Positions 37,914 through 41,258 of a stretch of 41,258 nt of DNA are shown piece after piece; position 1 is the first letter of the stretch, and the number at the start of each line of letters is the position of its first letter. The notes beneath the pieces were generated by a model, which had not been told where the DNA came from, ran no database searches, and saw only the letters and a list, made by a program, of their open reading frames with translations. The stretch comes from Pseudomonas graminis (GTDB lineage Bacteria; Pseudomonadota; Gammaproteobacteria; Pseudomonadales; Pseudomonadaceae), in NCBI RefSeq assembly GCF_900111735.1, contig NZ_FOHW01000045.1, positions 1 to 41,258 on the forward strand, in the 5' to 3' direction. A program made the translations under genes and the position numbers.

Positions 37914-39788
37914 ATGCTGCAGAATATCAGGGACAATTCACAGGGCTGGATTGCCAAAACCATCATCGGGGTCATCATCGCTCTGATGGCCCTGACCGGG
38001 TTCGATGCCATTTTCCGGGCCACCAGCCACTCGCAGGATGCTGCGAAGGTCAATGGCGAGGAAGTCACCCAGGCTGAACTGGGTCAAGCGGTTGAAATGC
38101 AACGCCGCCAGCTGATGCAACAGTTGGGCAAGGATTTCGATCCTGCGATGCTCAACGAAAAGATGCTGCGTGACTCGGCCCTCAAAGGCTTGATCGACCG
38201 CAAGCTGCTGTTGCAGGGCGCCGCCGATTCGAAGTTCGGTTTCTCCGAAGCCGCGCTGGATCAGCAAATGCTGTTGACCCCTGAATTTCAGGTCGACGGT
38301 AAATTCAGTGCTGATCGCTTCGATCAGGTCATTCGCCAGCTCGGTTACTCCCGTCTGCAATTCCGCCAGATCCTGGGCCAGGAAATGCTGATCGGTCAGA
38401 TTCGTGCCGGCATCGGCGGCAGTGCGTTCGTCACTGACGCGCAGGTCGACGCGTTTGCCCGCCTGGAAAAACAGACCCGCGATTTCGCTACGCTGACCCT
38501 GCCGGCCGATCCGTCGAGCGTGAAAGTCACCGACGACGAAATCAAGGCGCACTACGATCAGCACGCGAAAGAGTTTCTGAGTCCTGAGCAAGTGGTACTC
38601 AACTACATCGAGCTGAAGAAGTCCTCCTTCTTCGACAAGGTGTCGGTGAAGGATGAAGACCTGCAGGCGGCGTATCAGAAAGAGATCGCCAACCTGGCCG
38701 AGCAGCGCCGCGCGGCGCACATCCTGATCGAAGTCAACGACAAGACCACGGACGCGCAGGCGAAAGCCAAGATTGAAGAAATTCAGCAGCGTGTGGCCAA
38801 AGGCGAAGATTTCGCTGCGCTGGCGAAGGAGTTCTCTCAGGATCCGGGCTCGTCGACCAAGGGCGGTGACCTGGGCTACGCCGGCAAGGGGGTCTATGAC
38901 CCGGCCTTTGAAGACGCGCTGTACGCGTTGAACAAGGATCAGGTCTCCGCGCCTGTTCGCAGTCAGTTCGGCTGGCACTTGATCAAGCTGCTGGGCGTTG
39001 AAGCGCCATCGGTGCCGACGTTCGCCAGCTTGAAGGAGAAGCTGACCCACGAGCTGAAATCTCAGCAGGTCGAGCAGAAGTTCGTCGATGCGAGCAAGAA
39101 GCTGGAAGACGCGGCGTTTGAAGCGTCGGATCTGTCCCAGCCGGCTCAGGACCTGGGTCTGAAAGTGCAGACGACTGCGCCGTTCGGTCGCGAGGGTGGC
39201 GAAGGCGTTGCAGCCAACCGTGCGGTGATTCAGGCGGCTTTCAGCCCGGAAGTGATGGAAGAGGGTTCCAACAGTTCTGCGCTGGAGCTGGATCCTGAAA
39301 CCGTGGTGGTGGTGCATGTCAAAGAGCACCGTCAGCCTGAGCAGTTGCCGTTGGAAGCGGTGTCGTCGCCGATTCGTTCGCAGCTGGCGAAAGAACATGC
39401 CAGCGATGCGGTGAAGGCGAAAGGTGAGGCGCTGTTGGGAGGCCTGCGTGACGGTAAGGTGCCGTATGCGGCGACCAAGCAGGAAGGTCAGAGCTGGAAG
39501 GTCGTGGAAGCGGCCTCACGCAGCCAGGAGGGTGTTGATCCTCAGGTGCTGCAGGCTGTGTTCCGTATGCCGAAGCCGGAAGGCAAGGACAAGCCGGTTT
39601 ACGGCAGCCTGACGGCGGCGGATGGCAGCTTTGTGATTGTGCGTCTGAATGGCGTTAATCAGGCGGCGCCAGCGTCGGATGAGGAGAAGAGTCAGTACCG
39701 TCGTTTCCTGTCATCCCGTGAGGGGCAGCAGGATTTCGCGGCCTACCGTAAGCAGTTGGAAGCGGCGGCGAAGATCGAGAAATATTGA
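37914..39788 (+). CDS. ppiD: Periplasmic folding chaperone PpiD (SurA_N/PPIC domains)
   Basis: 624 aa. A short cytoplasmic N terminus (MLQNIRDNSQGWIAK) is followed by a membrane anchor at about residues 16-34 (TIIGVIIALMALTGF), a SurA-N-like chaperone region and one parvulin (PPIC) domain near residues 265-360 (AAHILIEV to SQFGWHLIKLLG). It assists proteins leaving the Sec translocon. GGGGGA at 37905-37910 is close to ATG 37914. Upstream codons in the frame run through the hupB terminator and are rejected. Confidence 0.95.
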   Translation: MLQNIRDNSQGWIAKTIIGVIIALMALTGFDAIFRATSHSQDAAKVNGEEVTQAELGQAVEMQRRQLMQQLGKDFDPAMLNEKMLRDSALKGLIDRKLLLQGAADSKFGFSEAALDQQMLLTPEFQVDGKFSADRFDQVIRQLGYSRLQFRQILGQEMLIGQIRAGIGGSAFVTDAQVDAFARLEKQTRDFATLTLPADPSSVKVTDDEIKAHYDQHAKEFLSPEQVVLNYIELKKSSFFDKVSVKDEDLQAAYQKEIANLAEQRRAAHILIEVNDKTTDAQAKAKIEEIQQRVAKGEDFAALAKEFSQDPGSSTKGGDLGYAGKGVYDPAFEDALYALNKDQVSAPVRSQFGWHLIKLLGVEAPSVPTFASLKEKLTHELKSQQVEQKFVDASKKLEDAAFEASDLSQPAQDLGLKVQTTAPFGREGGEGVAANRAVIQAAFSPEVMEEGSNSSALELDPETVVVVHVKEHRQPEQLPLEAVSSPIRSQLAKEHASDAVKAKGEALLGGLRDGKVPYAATKQEGQSWKVVEAASRSQEGVDPQVLQAVFRMPKPEGKDKPVYGSLTAADGSFVIVRLNGVNQAAPASDEEKSQYRRFLSSREGQQDFAAYRKQLEAAAKIEKY

Positions 39789-39812
39789 TTCTCGCCTTTA
39801 GCTGTTAACAGA

Positions 39813-39844
39813 AAGCCCCGATTCGCGAGAGTTGGGGCTTTTTT
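39813..39844 (+). terminator. Terminator after ppiD
   Basis: AAAGCCCC (39813-39820) and GGGGCTTTT (39835-39843) form the stem around a 14-nt loop, with a short T run. Confidence 0.8.
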
Positions 39845-39871
39845 GTATTCGCTGGGGTGGGGCAAAATCAA

Positions 39872-40161
39872 GAGCGTCTGCCTAAGGGCAGACTGTTTCG
39901 CCTTCGGCGAGTTACTTGAAAAAGCCCCAAGTAACCAAGGGCTTGTGCTCCTGGTTGGGCCCTTCCTTTGTCAGGGTTCCTTCACTCCGGTCTCGCTCCG
40001 TGGGCCCGCGCCGAACGGACATCCCTGTCCTGACGGCGCTCTCGCCGCATCCATGCGGCTCGGCCCACTCCACGACACCTGCGTTCAGCCTGCACCCAAG
40101 TCGCGATTGGTGTCGGCTGAACGTTATGTGTATGAAGATCAAGATCAAATGCAGATCAAAG
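39872..40161 (+). repeat. Left arm of a large imperfect inverted repeat
   Basis: About 290 bp that match the reverse complement of 40853-41158 with frequent small changes. It contains a chain of hairpins: GTCTGCC/GGCAGAC (39876-39893), TCGCC/GGCGA (39899-39911), TTACTTG/CAAGTAA and GCCGCAT/ATGCGGC (40044-40059). Open frames here read as low-complexity Pro/Arg/Ser text on several frames, so I see no gene. Confidence 0.85.
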
Positions 40162-40781
40162 GCTTCCCGGCTGAAGCCGGTCCCACTAGTAGGTGCCCGC
40201 GGTGATTTCCTTGGTACCGGCTTTGATCGTTCCCACGCTCCGCGTGGTAACGCCGCCCCCGACGCTCTGCGTCCCTCGGACGACGCATATTCAGGCCGGG
40301 GAGGTGACGCGGAGCGTCACGGTATGCATTCCCACGCAGAGCGAGGGAACGATCAAAAGTCAAAAGCTTCCCGGCTGAAGCCGGTCCCACTAGTAGGTGC
40401 CCGCGGTGATTTCCTTGGTACCGGCTTTGATCGTTCCCACGCTCCGCGTGGTAACGCCGCCCCCGACGCTCTGCGTCCCTCGGACGACGCATATTCAGGC
40501 CGGGGAGGTGACGCGGAGCGTCACGGTATGCATTCCCACGCAGAGCGAGGGAACGATCAAAAGTCAAAAGCTTCCCGGCTGAAGCCGGTCCCACTAGTAG
40601 GTGCCCGCGGTGATTTCCTTGGTACCGGCTTTGATCGTTCCCACGCTCCGCGTGGTAACGCCGCCCCCGACGCTCTGCGTCCCTCGGACGACGCATATTC
40701 AGGCCGGGGAGGTGACGCGGAGCGTCACGGGATGCATTCCCACGCAGAGCGAGGGAACGATCAAAGCAATCAAGATCAACA
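40162..40781 (+). repeat. Three tandem 204-bp units (REP half plus GATCGTTCCC element)
   Basis: Units begin at 40162, 40366 and 40570 (exact period 204), and the last is slightly longer. They are almost identical; unit 3 has one visible substitution (GGGATG instead of GGTATG). Each begins with a REP arm (GCTTCCCGGCTGAAGCCGG) and contains a 13-bp inverted repeat, TTTGATCGTTCCC/GGGAACGATCAAA (40222-40234 and 40345-40357 in unit 1), enclosing further hairpins such as GTGACGC/GCGTCAC. No coding role is apparent. Confidence 0.92.
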
Positions 40782-40852
40782 GCTTCCCGGCTGAAGCCGG
40801 TCCCAAGAGGTGAACGCGGTGCTTTTCGTGGGACCGGCTTTAGCCGGGAAGC
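40782..40852 (+). repeat. REPIN (paired inverted REP sequences)
   Basis: A REP arm at 40782-40805 and its inverted partner at 40829-40852 are 24 bp long with one mismatch and enclose 23 bp. Each arm contains its own GGCT/AGCC hairpin. This is the REPIN layout known from Pseudomonas, mobilised in trans by RAYT transposases; none is encoded in the window. Confidence 0.85.
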
Positions 40853-41158
40853 CTCTGATCTGCCTGCTTTGCTTTTGATCTTGATCTTCAAGCACATAAA
40901 GCCCAGACGACGCGTATCGCGACTTGGGTGCAGGCCGAACGCAGACGACGCGGAGTGGGCCGAGCGGCATGGATGCCGCGAGAGCGCCGCTAGGACATGG
41001 ATGTCCGTTCGGCGCGGGCCCACGGAGCGTCGTCGGAGTGAGGGAACCCCGAGGAACGAGGGGCCTAGCCAGGAGCAAGCACCCTTGGTTACTTGGGGTG
41101 CTTTTCCAAGTAACTCGCCGGAGGCGAAACAGTTCTGCCTCTGGCAGAACCCTGTCAG
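40853..41158 (-). repeat. Right arm of the large imperfect inverted repeat
   Basis: Reverse-complement counterpart of 39872-40161. Its hairpins sit at the same places with paired changes: GTTCTGCC/GGCAGAAC (41132-41150) and GCGGCAT/ATGCCGC (40964-40979). Open frames on the minus strand mirror the low-complexity text of the left arm and are not considered genes. The last 100 bases of the window (41159-41258) hold nothing I can assign. Confidence 0.85.
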
Positions 41159-41258
41159 CGCCACCCGCGGCCTGGAATTATCACGCTACTCCAGGGCCGA
41201 TCTCACCAAAGAAACCCAAGGCGAAAAAAAGCGGCAGATCATCTAGCCCCATGGCCGT

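Noticed and set aside
40162..40781. CRISPR array
   Set aside because: Units are 204 bp and nearly identical throughout, with no short repeats separated by unique spacers and no cas genes.
39843..41246. Open frames on both strands through the repeat island, up to 339 codons
   Set aside because: They are translations of hairpin-rich repeats. The plus and minus products mirror each other because the arms are inverted repeats, and the 68-aa blocks simply follow the 204-bp DNA period.
41159..41258. C-terminus of a convergent minus-strand gene at the window edge
   Set aside because: Only about 20 codons would be visible and no frame gives a recognisable C-terminus, so it cannot be supported.

Overview
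The window is a piece of a Pseudomonas chromosome. Host genes run tig-clpP-clpX-lon-hupB-ppiD, which is the Pseudomonas order, and the proteins have the lengths usual for the genus (trigger factor 436 aa, ClpX 427 aa, Lon 798 aa, HU-beta 90 aa). The REP sequences at the right end are also of Pseudomonas type. The species cannot be fixed; a P. fluorescens/P. syringae-like lineage is a guess from the REP core.

Positions 1 to about 30,850 are the right-hand part of a lambdoid, HK97-type siphophage prophage. All of its genes here are on the + strand. The left end (repressor, any attL-proximal integrase, attL) lies outside the window. In order: a CII-like regulator (16-438); a replication module with a DnaT-domain initiator and a DnaC-type helicase loader (504-2378); small coupled genes, a VRR-NUC nuclease and a complete tyrosine recombinase (2378-4805); a putative Q-like antiterminator and late promoter (5326-5915); holin and nested spanins (6092-6952); HNH nuclease and a candidate cos site (7200-7640); terminase, portal, protease and capsid (7705-12920); connectors (12977-14747); tail tube, frameshifted tail chaperone, tape measure and tip proteins M, L, K, I and J (14834-25584); fibre genes (25581-28268); endolysin (28332-28769); a GDSL/SGNH esterase (28995-30239); and a LexA-box-controlled gene (30325-30639). 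The prophage ends in the 3' part of a tRNA-Leu(UAG) gene (30798-30852), so the attachment site is that tRNA.

The late genes form one long transcription unit. It is interrupted by at least five intrinsic terminators, which fits processive antitermination from the promoter near 5900. Lysis functions are split: holin and spanins precede the terminase, while the only recognisable endolysin is 22 kb away. Two candidate cargo genes stand out. One is a lipoprotein gene sitting between tail genes K and I. The other is the esterase near the right end.

Positions 30,853-39,844 are host core genome for proteostasis: trigger factor, ClpXP, Lon, the HU beta subunit and the periplasmic chaperone PpiD. Positions 39,845-41,160 hold no convincing gene. 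They form a repeat island: two roughly 290-bp imperfect inverted arms, whose hairpins differ by paired (compensatory) changes, enclose three nearly identical 204-bp tandem units and a REPIN.
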